A stretch of 64,000 nt of DNA from Macrobrachium rosenbergii (lineage: Eukaryota > Arthropoda > Malacostraca > Decapoda > Palaemonidae), in the NCBI RefSeq assembly GCF_040412425.1, contig NC_089783.1, positions 44,651,625 through 44,715,624 of the forward strand, given 5' to 3'. This document shows positions 25,111 to 38,279 of this stretch, one piece after another. The translations under genes were made by a program, and so were the position numbers. The notes under the pieces were generated by a model that saw only the letters and a list, made by a program, of their open reading frames with translations, was not told the DNA's origin and did no database searches. How positions within the stretch are numbered: position 1 is the stretch's first letter; every line of letters starts with the position of its first letter.

Positions 25111-28100
25111 ACACGATCCTTAAAAACTATTAATCACCCTAAGAAGCATAATATAGGAGATGATCTCAGATCAAATGATAACTCAAATATACTGGCAATA
25201 AAATTCATGTGGGCTGAAAGCAGCAGACTTTATACAGGACTTCTACAGAGGAATCCGTAAAAACCCTTTAACAACTCGGAACAAGTATAGTGATTAGAGC
25301 CAATGAAATATGAACTACCCCTAGCATGAACCATACTTCTGCACGGCATAGTCTCTTAATTTATTATCCTAAATTCTCCACCTCTCTCCTGCTCAATCAC
25401 TCCCAGATGGAGTTCTCAGGCCTTCTTAATTCCATTATTAAAATTATGAGGCAAATTATAAACTACAACACGTATAGCATGATGGCCAATACTCATGGGA
25501 CTGTTTATTTCGTTGTAAAATAATAACTATGGGCCAAGGAATTATTAGGACCACTAAATATTGTACATAAACAAGTTCAGTTAATGATTCTTGAAGTTTC
25601 TGCCACACAAATGAAACTGAATTTATGGAAATTTATAAGTCACAACGTGCTTTATTAACATTAACATTAGAGACAGCTGAAACACGTCTAAGAAAACGTG
25701 TCTCATTACCCACTTACAAACTTCAACTAACAGATGGGGATAATATAAATTAAAGTTCCATTAATAATGAGAAGCCTTTATTCAAGTCATTCATAAGTCT
25801 AACATATGCAGAACCATCAATATCACTGACCTGAGCAGCAGTAAAGACATTACAGGCAATTCAAATGTTCCAGCAGCAACAATAACTAAGATTTAACAGT
25901 CTTTATTCACACTTGCTTCACAGCAGGGTCATCAGACGACAAAGTAACAGTATTCAATATAAAAACTAGCACGAACATTCAAAGAAACATCGTCACTGGG
26001 CAATGCTGGAGAACCTTTAGAATCATAATAATGGCCCTCTCCACCGGAAAAGATTCATCACCTCACTCGCCAGCTACCTTGTAAAAATTTACAGGTCCAT
26101 ATTGTGAAATACGAGTAAATATTACCACCAACTGGGATATCTTACAAATGGTAAAGAATGGATGATGTTATGAAACAGAATTATAATTTCGCAGTAATAC
26201 AGTAAACACGCCTAATCCTTTAACAATCAATAAGTTTCTGCTAAATGAAACTAACCCAAATCATACTTTATCATAGTATCTCCTACAACATCAAGCTGTT
26301 CACTTTTAACGCAATATAAATTCATATTATATCGCAATGAGGGTCCATCACAAAAGTTAACCTTACGGATCCTAGTCCTCCCTATTTCAAGGAGATTAAA
26401 AAACTACATAAATACCTGTCACAACAGGTCTCTTACTAAATCCTAAAGACTATAACTACTGTTTTGTAGTCTTGATAGGCACATTCATAACTACTTTTTC
26501 ATTTCATGCAATGCAGCAATCACCAAACGTGAACAAGTGGGGTACTTAAATTTTTACTCAGAAAGAAATGCTGATTTAATCTGAGATTAGAAAATAAACA
26601 TTATTGAAGCATCACCCTCAACTCTTTATCCCAAAGAAACCCCAATTTGGTTTAGAAACTGGACCCGCATTCGCGTTGGAAAGAACCAGGATAAGTCTGT
26701 TTCTAATTCATATCAGAGACACAGTTGTAAAAGACTTCTCCGATGTTCAGAATCTACCACTGGGCTAGAGAGTTGATTTAGTACCCCAGGTCCTATAATT
26801 CTACGTTCAACAGAAATTCTTTTCCGAGGAGCCTCATTCAATATACTGAAAGAGTGAAGACATTTATTACTGGCTGCATAAACCAGAGCTGCAAAATTAT
26901 GGAAACTAAAAAAAATCCAGTTCTACATTCATCACCAGACACTCACAGCTGAAGCATTTAACAGAATTACAGATTGAGCGTTGTAGACTTCACAAACAAA
27001 CGAGACACGAAATTTTGCCCACGACCTTCCATTTGCCCTTAGAATGAGTAATATCTAGATTCTCACGCTCTTCATCAAAGGAGCTAATCAGGCAACGGGG
27101 CAATAATGTTGTTTGTAAAGTCAACCAAACGAGACTCCAAATTCTCTGAGGAAAAGCTGTGAAAAGCTCTGCCCTGTATAAACCTAACAACATCATTACA
27201 ATTGCATTAGCTTCCTTCCTAAATCAAATGGCCAGTATCATAAATGAATGAGCACCACAAAATAAGCGTTTTACTGTAAATGATATAACCACCATAAATT
27301 TCCCGATGAAAATTTATTATATCCAATGAAGTACCTTGTAAAACACTTGAGCATGGACCCAATCACCAATATCACCTTTAACCACGTCCATATAAGTTTT
27401 AGTTCATTGTACTTGAAGGTCATGTGGCAATACCATCTTAAAAACTAGATAAGCTCTAGCAAATTGTCATAAAATTCTGCTGACTGCGGACAATACCATA
27501 AGTCTACCAAGAAGAAGAGTGACAACACTTCTAGTATTCACTACCATGGACAAGGAAGAAGTATCAAAAACACTATTCACCTTGATTTTCGAACCTAAAG
27601 TATTCTCAGTTTCTTACATGGGTAAGATAATGCACAATGCTATAAATCCTTCTGGGACGAAGGTTCTTATCGTTCAACCACAAACCATTATGAAAAAAAA
27701 GCAACGGGACCTAAAAAATTCGTAAAATAACTATAAAGTCAGAACGAACACGCTAAAATTCGCAGCTTTTCAGACTCCTTTGATGAAATAAAAACCTGTA
27801 TATAATTTTCAAGTGATACTTAAATTAAAAAAAGAGCTATTTTTAAAAGCCACATTACCTTCATTTTCCTATCCTAGATCTTCAGTCTGTGTTCAGCCAC
27901 GTCTGCCATTTAACAGACGCCGTTGGCAGTTATGAGAGACGAGAGTGTCTGCAATCACAAAAGATTTGCCTGCAAACAGAAATGGCTTCATTAGTAATTC
28001 CTCCAACAAAAGAAAACAAATATAACCTACTGCGATGTAGGTTTGTATTGAAAAACAACTGCTGGCAGAGAGAGACGTAGGGGTTTATTTGTTTCTTTTT

Positions 28101-29084
28101 TTTTGTAAATTAATTCCACATAAGACTTGATAAAACCTTGATTAAAATGATAAGAATCATCAGCATATTACGTTGAAAATTTCGGAGAATGCTTTATCAA
28201 ACTTAAAGCCGCCTACATCTGCTTTATGCCGACAGTCTTTATACTTACTGATTGTTAGGTAAAATCTTGAATGAAAAAATAAAGAATAATTCTAAAATTA
28301 CATAAAACTAGGTAAAAAGCAATAATTTTATACCTTAATATAAAATCTTCCCCTGTGCTTAAATATAAAAAATTTTTAGATGATCAAATTTAGCTTCACT
28401 ACTGCTTAACAAGTGAAAGCTACACATTAGTAATTAACTTTAAAGTAATCAATTCATTCGTAACTTTGATAAACAATTTTAAATGAACTTTTACACTTAT
28501 AAATACCCCATTCAACATTCACATTTCATTTGCAATACTTATTTTTCTTCAGGCATTTTTAAAAACAAGTTTTTTATACACTGTGGAGTACCTACGGTAT
28601 ACTGTTCCCAAGTCCTTAACAAAGTAGATTTTTTAAAAAATTAATATTATTCAATGTATAAGATTGTAAACATCTTTTTTCACTACCATATCTTTAATAA
28701 CGATCCACACCTTTCAAGTCTAAGCTAACCCAGCATAGCTTTATAGAACCATTATGAATGTTTTGCTACCCTCTTGTGGAATTCCTACTGACCTACGTGG
28801 ATTCCTGTCTTCTATTCACGGGCCTTGAACTGTAACAGCTTTGATTGATTTATTTATTTTTTTGTATTCGCAGACTTTTTACTCTAATCTTCTACATAAG
28901 ACCGTTTTCTCAAAATTTATTATGTGACTTTTGTCTCAACATTTACCCCCTTATTCAACTGTAACTCATAACCAAAGAATACAGAGGGCCCAATCTAACT
29001 CACACATGAACAACGATACAAAACCACACATAAAGTTTTAATTCTAATGGTTACTGCCTTCGTAATTTGCCCGTTTCTTCCTCG

Positions 29085-29085
<1 letters not shown>
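25111..29085. other. Long intronic stretch, no feature recognised
   Basis: Nearly 4 kb of AT-rich sequence with almost no simple repeats, unusual for this window. Short open frames exist (for example 26990-27196 - and 27889-28080 +), but none has a domain, signal peptide or phase-compatible splice pair that I can support. Confidence 0.4.

Positions 29086-29088
<3 letters not shown>

Positions 29089-29150
<62 letters not shown>
29089..29150. repeat. (GA)n microsatellite, about 31 units
   Basis: Pure GA. A local duplication of TTCTAAGGGCAATCATTT follows at 29185-29236. Confidence 0.97.
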
Positions 29151-29152
<2 letters not shown>

Positions 29153-30019
29153 ATGGCTCAGATTCGCCAAGGACACCGTGCATATTCTAAGGGCAATCAT
29201 TTTTTCTTTCGCAAATTCTAAGGGCAATCATTTCTTTCTTTATTTTGAAATATACAGCGTTGTTTTGGACGTGTCTCAGTAAGAAATGTAGTAGCATGTA
29301 ATAAAACAGTGTCGTTTATACAGTTCAGCAGGCTACAGTATCATGGGCAGACATCATCAATTATTCTGGGATATATCGCGAAGTATTTTTTTTTGCAGAT
29401 GACAGCGCCAGGCCATTTTTAACATTTTAATTGCAATTTAGCGTTAGAACATCCATTATAATGACATTTGCTTTACTGGATTCTCTTTCAGATATATATA
29501 CCTCCACATAACATGGTTGAATTTACACTTTTCATAAAATTGGTAAGCTTACCCTTTAAATACTATTAAGTATATTAAAACTATAACTATTTTTTCACTA
29601 ATGGTATAATAACAATATTAACATCAATATAGTCAGTCTGAACAGTTTATATATCAGAAAATTCCATAAAAAATCATAAAATCTTTGTGAAAACAACACC
29701 ACCAACAGAAGACAAACGAACCTCAATGCTGATTCAACTTTGCTGTCTTTGACGACCACGGCTCAGAGTTACTTCTCACTCTATCTTACAACCATGTAGC
29801 AATAATGCTTCTAAAACTAACACCAACCATGGAATTTATACAATACACTGAGACCCTTTCACAGACATATTTTTGATGTTTATTAATCTGTAGAGAACTA
29901 ACAATGTCCACATCATGTCTCAACTTGCACTAATCTATTTCTTGCTTCAAGAGCTTCGGCGTCTTTGCTTAACCAGACTAAAAACATGACCACCGCCCTC
30001 TTTTCTTGTCTCTTTGCAG

Positions 30020-30102
30020 TTATGTGCCATTTCAAAATCTGCAATTTGGGTCGACGCCGGCGAGCACGCATGTCCAGCCCTCTGCAGGGATGGCTATCGT
30101 AA
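30020..30102 (+). CDS. CNMa: CNMamide-type neuropeptide prohormone, last coding exon (mature hormone)
   Basis: The acceptor TCTCTTTGCAG ends at 30019. The phase-1 G from exon 2 plus TT gives Val160. The frame then encodes VMCHFKICNL, Gly (amide donor), Arg-Arg-Arg-Arg (cleavage) and a 12-residue tail ending GWLS, with TAA at 30100-30102. The total is 186 codons. Cys162 and Cys167 should form a disulfide ring. CHFKICN is identical to the core of Drosophila CNMamide, a peptide hormone acting through a class A receptor. The last residue is Leu (TTG) where the Drosophila name-giving motif has Met (ATG). The upstream Lys-Arg and downstream Gly-Arg4 release a 10-residue amidated peptide. The other frame through this exon (poly-Thr, 62 codons) breaks the splice phase and is not used. 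Confidence 0.9.
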
Positions 30103-30629
30103 CAACGTTCCTAAACACACCACCACCACCACCACCACCGCCGCCACATCACCTCTAAACACTAACCCACTAACCCTCTTGTGTAGCTTCACTTATATAT
30201 AACTTCCGTGGCTGTTGACAGACACAATACTCCCTCTGGGGCTTCCTGTTGTCGTTTCATTAGTTGCCAACACAATGTGATCTCTGAATCTCTGCAATAA
30301 TTCTCTAATAATCTCTGTAAGATGTTCTCCTGTACGCCATATTATCCTCTCACACCCCCACCCCAGATCCCAACAAACTTCCAGTTTCCCAACAAAGTCC
30401 CAAATATCGAATGCTTTTCTAATGCCTACTGAATGATTCTGATAAATATATATATAAATATATACACGTGTGACACGATTACATTTTCAGAGAAGATGCT
30501 AAATGAAATTAGCGTGACTTTCTCCCCATTCAAAATAGGCGCCGACATCCTTTATAAGCTCATTTATGGATCGTGAAATTCAACGTCTTTTCACGCCTTC
30601 TGGGGGCTTCTCGAAAGAAGATGAATAAA
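30103..30629 (+). other. CNMa: Presumed CNMa 3' UTR with AATAAA
   Basis: After the stop there is a short (CAC)n run (30118-30136) and AT-rich sequence. The first clean AATAAA polyadenylation hexamer is at 30624-30629, about 520 bases downstream. The actual transcript end is not known. Confidence 0.4.
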
Positions 30630-31673
30630 AGACAACATTTCTAAGAACTACAAACTGCATTGGCTGGTTTCATTTTGTTCCCTTAACAATCTACGCAGCT
30701 TCTTTTAAGAATCATAATATTGCTCCATATCAGAAAACGTTATTGGGATTGTGAAGCAAACTTCAAGCAGTCACAGCTTGGTGAAATGTCAGCTGTGTAC
30801 ATCTTGTGATTAGAAATGACACTTACCAAGACAATACTTCCAAATTTTGAGCTCTGATGGTATATGACACAGTCCGCAATTCAGCTGTACAACAACACTG
30901 ATTTCTTGTCAAAATGGCTCGATATTTCGAGAGATCTTGGTGTTCCATATTGTTATCAGTTTGTTTAGGATCTACCATACGCTTTGCCATATCTCTTCGT
31001 GCAAAGAAATGCAAAGCAAGTCATTCTGGTTGAAGTGAATCGGAAGTAGGAATCTATATCATCAACGCTAACACTTCCCCTACCCACATTTCCTCTTAAA
31101 ATATAATTTTTTTTTATAAACATAAGCAAGAACAAAGTCTTCAACTGCTTTTCTAAATACAACCTCATTTTCTTTCTTCAGTGTTCTTGCTTCTACACTG
31201 AAACAGAGCGAGGAGGCGAATTCTCTTTACATAACTTAAGCTCTTAGAAGATTTTCCTCTCCCACGAAATCTTCGAGGCTATTCTATCAGGTGGAAGGTT
31301 CAGTTTTATTTGAGGCTGGAAGTAGAATTCTTTAGTTTTTAATACCTTCAAATGTATTACATTTCCTAATCATTTCCAAGGGATGCTCAACGCCTCTGCC
31401 ACAGTACAGATCATACGAATCGAATCGTGTTGAAGAGTCTGATTAGCTTTGAAATTTCCTTACTGTTTCACTATAAATTCATGAACGGATCATCTTTGTC
31501 GTACAATTCTCTCAAGCGTAAAGAGCAACAATCCGCACGGATTATTTCCTCAAATCCGGATCAGCTGCGTCTCGAAAACAGTTGAAACTTTAAATGGAAC
31601 GATCTGCTTGCTCTCGTACAGCGCTATAGACACAAGGGAACTTGCTCTTCTGATGATGAGGGCACGAAACGTT

Positions 31674-31675
<2 letters not shown>
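30630..31675. other. Intergenic, nothing specific seen
   Basis: AT-rich, with no gene signal on either strand. Confidence 0.4.

Positions 31676-31677
<2 letters not shown>

Positions 31678-31729
<52 letters not shown>
31678..31729. repeat. (TTA)n microsatellite, about 17 units
   Basis: Pure ATT/TTA array. Confidence 0.96.
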
Positions 31730-31962
31730 AAAAACTCACTGCCGGTGATTTACAGCAATCCTCAGCTTCAGTGACAACACGCCAAATATTTTAAGATTAG
31801 CAATACTCGGTGAACAAAAAAACATTCGTTGAACGTTGTCGTATTACGTATGATTTCGAAAGATGATAATACGTCTTCGTCCTTATTTTCTATCGACTAA
31901 CGAAGCTTTTCATTGCAAAAAAGTCTTCAATACTTTCTAATTGATTCAGTTTTTTTTAGGCC

Positions 31963-32038
31963 AACATTTTATTTGCGGTCAGCGCCTGCCCTATGAGCCT
32001 ACAGAGGCCGAGGAGGACTTTAACTTTAACTTTTAGTT
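31963..32038 (-). repeat. Short dispersed repeat D, copy 3
   Basis: Reverse complement of the copies at 13.83 and 25.04 kb. It carries GTCAGCGCCTGCCCTATGAG and CTACAGAGGCCGAGGAGGAC, then TTTAACTTTAAC. Confidence 0.75.
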
Positions 32039-32485
32039 GATGCTCTTTTGTACAGGTCCCGGAAATGTTAGTGATTTTAACGGTACGAGAGTATGAAAAG
32101 ATAAATAAAGAATTTTAAAATTTGCTGGAACTACAACTACGCCACTCAAGAGCAGCGATAATTTGCACATCTGAGAGACACTGGATAACTCCGGAGCTTA
32201 AAGAAATTATACAATGTCTACAAATTAGGAACATGCGTAATTTAATCAGTTCAGTAAGTCAAATTTAAAAAAAAAGGCCATTAATATAAACTTAATATTT
32301 ATTTTTCTTAACAAGAGCCAAATCATTCTAAGCATTAAAGGAAGACAAAAACAAAGGCCTGTCAATGTAGTGCATGTAACAGTTTCGAACCAATGCCCTT
32401 TTGACTTGGACCGTCGCATAAACGCTGGTAGGAATATTACATAAAGTTTTAATAGAAATACATGAGCAATGTTTGCATAGGACAT

Positions 32486-32487
<2 letters not shown>

Positions 32488-32567
<80 letters not shown>

Positions 32568-32623
32568 TATAATTATATATTGTTAATATATATATTTATA
32601 TTTATTATATATATAATTACATA

Positions 32624-32695
<72 letters not shown>
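32488..32695. repeat. (TA)n arrays
   Basis: Two TA arrays (32488-32567 and 32627-32695) are joined by an AT-rich spacer of TATTTATA and TAATTATA words. Confidence 0.95.
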
Positions 32696-32698
<3 letters not shown>

Positions 32699-32699
32699 A

Positions 32700-34120
32700 A
32701 ATTACAATATTAGTTGGTGGACACTTGACAGGAAAATAACACGGGGAAAAAAATGCAGACTATTACGTATTTAGGCAACAGTGGCCCATCCCTGATTACT
32801 GAGAAAAACGCAAGGGAACAGGAAAGGAAGAACTGGCTCGTAAAAGTAATATATATCTAAATGTCTGAAGCATCGCAATGACCCTAATTTTGCTTTAACA
32901 AAACAATATCGTCCAAAACAAAAATCGTTATAATGATAGAAAAACAGTTGAGAAAACGAACGGTTTCATTCAAAACACTTTCTTGAAAAGAAAAAAAACT
33001 ACAGATGTATTAAACAATAAAATGTAATTTTTCCATTTCACATAAGCACAGCTACTCTACTGTTGTTGTCCAAGAAGAACAACTTAGAGATATCAAAGGA
33101 AAACTACTGCCAAAAAAAAAAAACACACCTGAAAACTTTTCAGAGCACAATGCATGTTAGACGGTCTTACTCATCTATAACTGCCATCAACGATATGTGA
33201 AAGGGCACAATTATGACTATGTAAACCAGCACCCAAGTGTAAAGTTGTGAAAAATCCTTTTCATTCACGAACGGATCATTAGGCAAATAAAGAAGAGCAA
33301 AAAGCACTTTTGTTTCATTAACCTTCCGTTAAATAGTCTCTATTTATTGGAATTATTAATTTCAAAGCGAAACTTTACTCATATTTCATGTACGATGATT
33401 CAGAAAATCCATGCATGCATGTTAATATGACACAAGAGTTAAGACCTGAGTGAAAAGAGACGCAGCATCACCTCTCGTTGTAAGTTTAATTTCATCTTTC
33501 AGCCTAAGAATTACGGAGGAAAAGTTGAACATTTTGGAAAAACAATCCAAACAAAGAGGAAGTAAGTTGAGTACATTTGGCATTAACATAAACAACTTCA
33601 AAGGGAAGTTTCATAGCGTAGCATGAATGATGAATAAATACAGTACATGAGTTTATAAAATATATAATAATACATGGAGGATAACAAGTTCTAGTCGAAC
33701 CTTACTTCTCACGGGTAAATAATTCAAAGGAATCCATGCTCTATTATATTTACAATTAAAATACAGAAAATGGCACTGAATATAATTGTGTGAAAACAAA
33801 ATTTCCCATGTTTTTAAGACATTTAAAATCCAGGGAAAACAGGTCATCTTTAATTCATTCTTAATGCTACAAGGACTTGTTTTTGTACTACAACATGTAT
33901 CTTAGCTGCCACCTGCCATACAGTCAGTAATACTAAGAAGTGTGCAAAATGACTTCAGATGTCTGTGGAAAATCACTTTCTGAACATTCCACGAGATCTA
34001 ACAACAAAGTGAAGGTTTTACAAAATATAAAGTCTACAAATTATTTTCATTAATGGCACAGGACAACCATAACTACGAAGTTGGGGTAGTTGAGGACTTA
34101 GCCATGCTCTTTCATTATAA
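32700..34120. other. Intergenic, nothing specific seen
   Basis: AT-rich, with homopolymer A runs. The open frames are short and featureless. Confidence 0.4.
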
Positions 34121-34123
34121 ACT

Positions 34124-34436
34124 GAATTGAACTGAATACAGAATTTAGGCCAAAGACCAAGCACTGGGACCTATGAGGTCATTCAGCGCTGAAACTGACA
34201 TTGACAGTCAAAGGTCTGAAAGGTGTAACAGGAGGAAAACCTCGCAGTTGCACTATGAATCAATTGTTAGGTGAGGGTGGAAAGTAGGATGGAAGAAAGA
34301 GAATATGAAAGGAAGTACAGTAAAGGGAACGAAAAGGGTTGCAGCTAGGGGCCGAAGGCACGCTGCAAAGAACCTTAAGTAATAATGCCTATAGTGCACC
34401 GCATGAGGTGCACTGACGGCACTAACCCCCTACGGA
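34124..34436 (+). mobile_element. SINE family A, copy 3, full length
   Basis: Contains every block of the family: GAATTTAGGCCAAAGACCAA, GGGACCTATGAGGTCATTCA, GGAGGAAAACCTCGCAGTTG, GGAAGTACAGTAAAGGGAAC, GCAGCTAGGGGCCGAAGGCA, GCCTATAGTGCACCGCATGA and GGTGCACTGACGGCACTAAC, ending CCCCCTACGG. About 310 bp. Confidence 0.95.
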
Positions 34437-34656
34437 GTCTCTCATTTTGTGCCTTCAATGTTACACTATAGGTGATTATTTCCCTAAGGGGACCTGCTTC
34501 TTATCTGTAGGTTGCCCTGTAGACGACTTTACGGTAGATAATTATAGTTTGGCTTCTCTTCTGGTGTTTTGAACCGTGTATGAAATTCCTCCATTTTCTT
34601 CTGCTGGGTATCTAAAGCTCTTCAACATCTGTCTCATTATAAAACTGAGAACTGCA

Positions 34657-35330
34657 TTAGTTTTTCAGCTGTTGGCAAGCTTCTTTCAGTTCAGCCACCT
34701 GCTCTAATAAGGCAGCGACTGGGCTTCTGGCAGAGATTCTGGGCTTTTGGTAGCTACTGAAGGTCCTCCCTTCCATAGTGGTCATGTATATTTCGGCATA
34801 TGAAACTCCAAGGGGTGATTCACTTCCTTCGACCAACTTGACAAGAAATTCATTCCTGTCAAAGAGGAAAGGGACTTCCATCATGCAAGGCGTCAGTATC
34901 CCTTCAGTGGTGTTTTGAGTTTTTCGGGAATTAGAAAGGGCCCCTGACAGATCTGTAGACATCTTTTTAGATGAATTAGATGGTCTGTCAACTGGAAATT
35001 CATAAATAAGCTGTCCACATTTAGAGATGCCGTATCTTCATCAGGATCAGTGGTGTTAAGGAAGTCCTCGTTGAGGAAAACAAACCAATAACCCACAAAA
35101 CAGCCTTCGGAAAATCAATAGACACTGGCTTCTGCTGTCTTGCAAGGGAAGTGTCCAGACTCAAACAAGAAATCCGTCATTAGCGCCTACATCAGGAGGG
35201 CCATCTCAAAATGCTGAACTTGGACAAACTGTCCATGCAGAACTGGAAAGTGTGGGAGATGTAGACAAACATCATAGATGAAATGATAAAGCAGAAGATG
35301 CAGCAATTTACTACACACGTCCTAAACGCT
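34657..35330 (-). pseudogene. Decayed intronless protein-like fragment, unrecognised
   Basis: On the - strand a protein-like text runs from about 35330 to a stop at 34657, across two in-frame stops and one frame change near 34950. Readable pieces include LFESGHFPCKTAEA, GYWFVFLNEDFLNTTDPDED, ILTPCMMEVPFLFDRNEFLV and SPVAALLEQVAELKEACQQL, the last a short amphipathic helix before the stop. The text is contiguous over about 670 bp without introns, which suits a retrocopy or an old transposon ORF. I cannot name the parent. Family A SINE copy 3 ends about 220 bp past its 3' end. Confidence 0.4.
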
Positions 35331-36090
35331 AGAAAACTACAGCAAAACTATAACTATCATCATAAACTTACTAGAACACAGCTTATAGACAAGATGCCCT
35401 TTAGAGAATCACCTATGGAGTAACACTGAAGGTACCCTATGAGAGTGTATTGCCAGAGGTCTTCAGTTGGCCCAGTTTAGTAGCCACTTTAGTGATAAAC
35501 AGCATCAGTTCAAGGATATCCAATGATTCTAGGAACAATGTGGTTCGCAAGTTAAAATATTCAGAAGAAGCAAGTGAAACCCTCAATATAACTACACTGA
35601 CTGCACAACATCCAAAGAAGGAGGCTTTCAGCCCATTGCAAGAACGGGGCCATATATCAGCATGTTGTGCATATAAAAGGCACAAGGCCTCCTTATCAAA
35701 AATACTGACATTAGTTAACAAGAGGATAACTATGCGCTGCTGGTGGTAGATGAAGCAGTGAGCCTGTGTTGAATATTCAGGTGTTCTCAGAATATATTAT
35801 CGTCAAGAACTAACTAACCCCCCCCCGCCCCCCGCCAACAGGTTGGGTAAGTTAGCTACATGGCTTAAGGACTTTTACTGAAGCCAAAGGATCTTTGTGG
35901 AAGATTACCCAGATCTGTCTTTTTTCATATTTCTGTCTTAGTTTTCCCTTTGTTTTGCTCCGGCTTCACATAGGAAATGCAGTTTCCTTGCACAACTATT
36001 CTAATAATAGCAACATGTTACTGGTTGAAAAACCTGTTGGTATAAGTGTTTTTCCTTCACAGCTTAAGCCTTGAAGATAAGAAAGAGTAT
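35331..36090. other. Intergenic with overlapping both-strand frames
   Basis: Frames of 94-99 codons overlap on opposite strands at 35437-35749. I cannot decide which, if either, was once coding. A C-rich run lies at 35818-35834. Confidence 0.35.
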
Positions 36091-36092
36091 AG

Positions 36093-37076
36093 GAAACTAA
36101 AATTGCCTACGAAAGCATCCATAAATCAATATTATGGAAGGTCCTGCATCAAAACGGCATACCTGTTGATTGTGTAAAGCTAATTGAAATCATTCATAAA
36201 CAAAATAGATGCAAAGTCAATAGTGAATTGACAGTAAACAGTGGGGTGCTGCAAGGGGATGTTATTTCACCTTTTCTGTTTTCCTTTCTCATAGAATTTT
36301 TTATGAGAAAAGCTGTCGGAGATGGACAAGAAAGTTTAGACCGGAGTAAGGTACAAACTTGACTTAAAATATACAAAAGAGGATATTTCAATTAGCAAAA
36401 CACTACAAGACTTACAAACTTTGCTCCACAGAATGAATTCTGTATTGAGAGATTTGGGAATGAAAATAAATGAAGAGAAGCACAGGTAAGGAGTACAAAG
36501 TATGTACTGTACACAGGGATGAAATCATTTTAGAGGGAGAAGGACCGATGAATCCTTTCTAATATTTAGGAACACCGATATCCAGAACAGGTTCTCTTTA
36601 GTTGCAATTAGTTAAAAGACTAGAAATTTAGCAAATCAAACCATGACCAGGCTGTATAAGATTTGGAAGTGCACACCCAAGTAGGATTAAACATAATTCT
36701 ACTATGATCTGCATTATTATAGGACAAGAATTATGTCAAGACAATGAAACTATATTTAAAAGATTGTGAAGATCTAAGAATAAAGCTTTAAGAATACAGG
36801 AGTCAGACGGCAGGATAAAGCTACCATTGATACCACAAGGGGAACTACAGAATTCCGCATGGACAGCAGATCGGATACTGATGAAAGGGAGATGGAGATG
36901 GCTTGCACATGTCTTCCCACAACCCCTGGGAGAATACAGTAGTAACGATGTGTCAGCTTGGCTCCTGTGGGCAGCAAAAGTTGGAGGACCCAGACCAACT
37001 TGGATGAGAACTGTGAGATGGGAGGCTGGAGATGATTGGCATTTACGAAAGGTTAAGCATGGGAAAGACTTATGAG
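36093..37076 (+). pseudogene. LINE remnant 1 (reverse transcriptase and C-terminal piece)
   Basis: The + frame from 36105 reads AYESIHKSILWKVLHQNGIP, then VNSGVLQGDVISPFLFSFL, the reverse-transcriptase palm signature G-x-x-QGD-x-xSP-x-LF. It stops at 36360-36362. Frame-shifted text follows, LLHRMNSVLRDLGMKINEEK at about 36420 and then RWRWLAHVFPQPLG and GGPRPTWMRTVRWE (36890-37025), the usual C-terminal stretch of LINE ORF2. The catalytic FADD/YADD box is not intact. The element is dead, truncated at its 5' end and of undetermined clade. Confidence 0.85.
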
Positions 37077-37130
37077 ACAGAATTTCAAAGACATATGAGC
37101 AGAATATCACAGAGGCTTTGTATCATGTGA

Positions 37131-37134
<4 letters not shown>

Positions 37135-37222
<88 letters not shown>

Positions 37223-37260
37223 TATATATATACAGTATATATGTATATATATATACACAG

Positions 37261-37322
<62 letters not shown>
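37135..37322. repeat. Compound (TA)n-(TG)n-(TA)n microsatellite
   Basis: TA 37135-37186, TG 37186-37220, interrupted TATACAG words, then TA to 37322. It lies 60 bases beyond the end of LINE remnant 1. Confidence 0.96.
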
Positions 37323-37324
<2 letters not shown>

Positions 37325-37459
37325 CAAACATGAATACATACATATAGTCTAAGAGATGTCTGGCCTACCCCAACGCCAAATCAAAGTCCTTCAAAAAGAA
37401 GGCATCGTGCTTACTCCATATAAAAATGGGAAAAAACACGTTAAAACGAAGAAGATCTA

Positions 37460-37460
37460 C

Positions 37461-37537
<77 letters not shown>

Positions 37538-37538
37538 G
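37460..37538. repeat. (TA)n microsatellite, interrupted
   Basis: TA array with TACATA interruptions. Confidence 0.94.
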
Positions 37539-37853
37539 TCACATGGCAGATGGAAGAGTAAGGTACTGAATAAAATGGTGAGAAGAGTGACGGCAAGGTA
37601 TATCTGATCATTTTGTCTGAACCCAAAATTGAATTAGACAGAATTTCAAAGTTCGAGATTAATGGGTGGAAATGTGGCGGTAAAATTTAATTAACATAAG
37701 TGAGCCTGATTAAAAACAAAAAAAAAGAAAGCGACAATGATAAGAGAGAAGTGGAAATTGCTTATGAGAAAGAAAATGGAAGAAAAATTAATTGAGTTAC
37801 TGACACAGAATTCCATGGAGTATATCGGAGTATGCAAAATTTCCAGATTGAGT

Positions 37854-37921
37854 CATAAAATCTGCATGATTCATAAAATCTGTATGATTCTTAAAATCTG
37901 CATGATTCATAAAATCTGTAG
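37854..37921. repeat. Short tandem repeat, 18-bp unit x about 4
   Basis: The unit is CATAAAATCTGCATGATT with minor changes. Confidence 0.9.
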
Positions 37922-37935
37922 CTAATGAATCGGAT

Positions 37936-38275
37936 TACAGGAGGGCAAGAAGAGGGACTAGTAAAAATTAATTTTAAAATTTTTTTCAAATACTCTTTTA
38001 TTAAAATGCACTAAAAGTGATCGAATTAAAAATTTTGATTCATAATATCTGCAGGATTTTCTTAAAATTAATCATGTCTGTACAAAAATTAAAGGAGGGC
38101 AAGAAGAGGGACTAGTAAAAATAATTTAAAAAATTTTAAATACGCCGCCAAACATGGAAATCAAGTCTACAAGCGCCAAAATGAAAAAGAAAAGAAATAT
38201 ATTTTTTCATTTCTTGTAGCATTTCCTTCCATGTTTGGCGCCCACGCTTTTATTTCTGTAGACATGATTAAAAAA
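37936..38275. repeat. Local duplicated and inverted segments
   Basis: GGAGGGCAAGAAGAGGGACT is present at about 37939 and again at about 38093. A nearby inverted pair is CGCCAAACATGGAAAT (about 38147) and ATTTCCTTCCATGTTTGGCG (about 38220), about 60 bases apart. It may be one decayed non-autonomous element. Confidence 0.55.
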
Positions 38276-38279
38276 TAAG

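Larger units (their letters stand above)
20343..30019 (+). other. CNMa: CNMa intron 2, 9,677 bp
   Basis: Bounded by GTGAGG at 20343 and TTTTCTTGTCTCTTTGCAG ending at 30019. It contains hairpin-repeat H copy 2, a roughly 90-bp minisatellite, a telomere-like tract, a possible antisense gene and one GA array. It carries no family A SINE. Confidence 0.85.

Noticed and set aside
30014..30202. 62-codon poly-Thr frame over the hormone exon
   Set aside because: It does not fit the phase-1 donor at 20342. The other frame gives the CNMamide-type peptide with Gly, Arg4 and a stop.
35437..35749. Gene on either strand
   Set aside because: Frames of equal length overlap on both strands with no domain, start context or link to the fragment at 34.7-35.3 kb.
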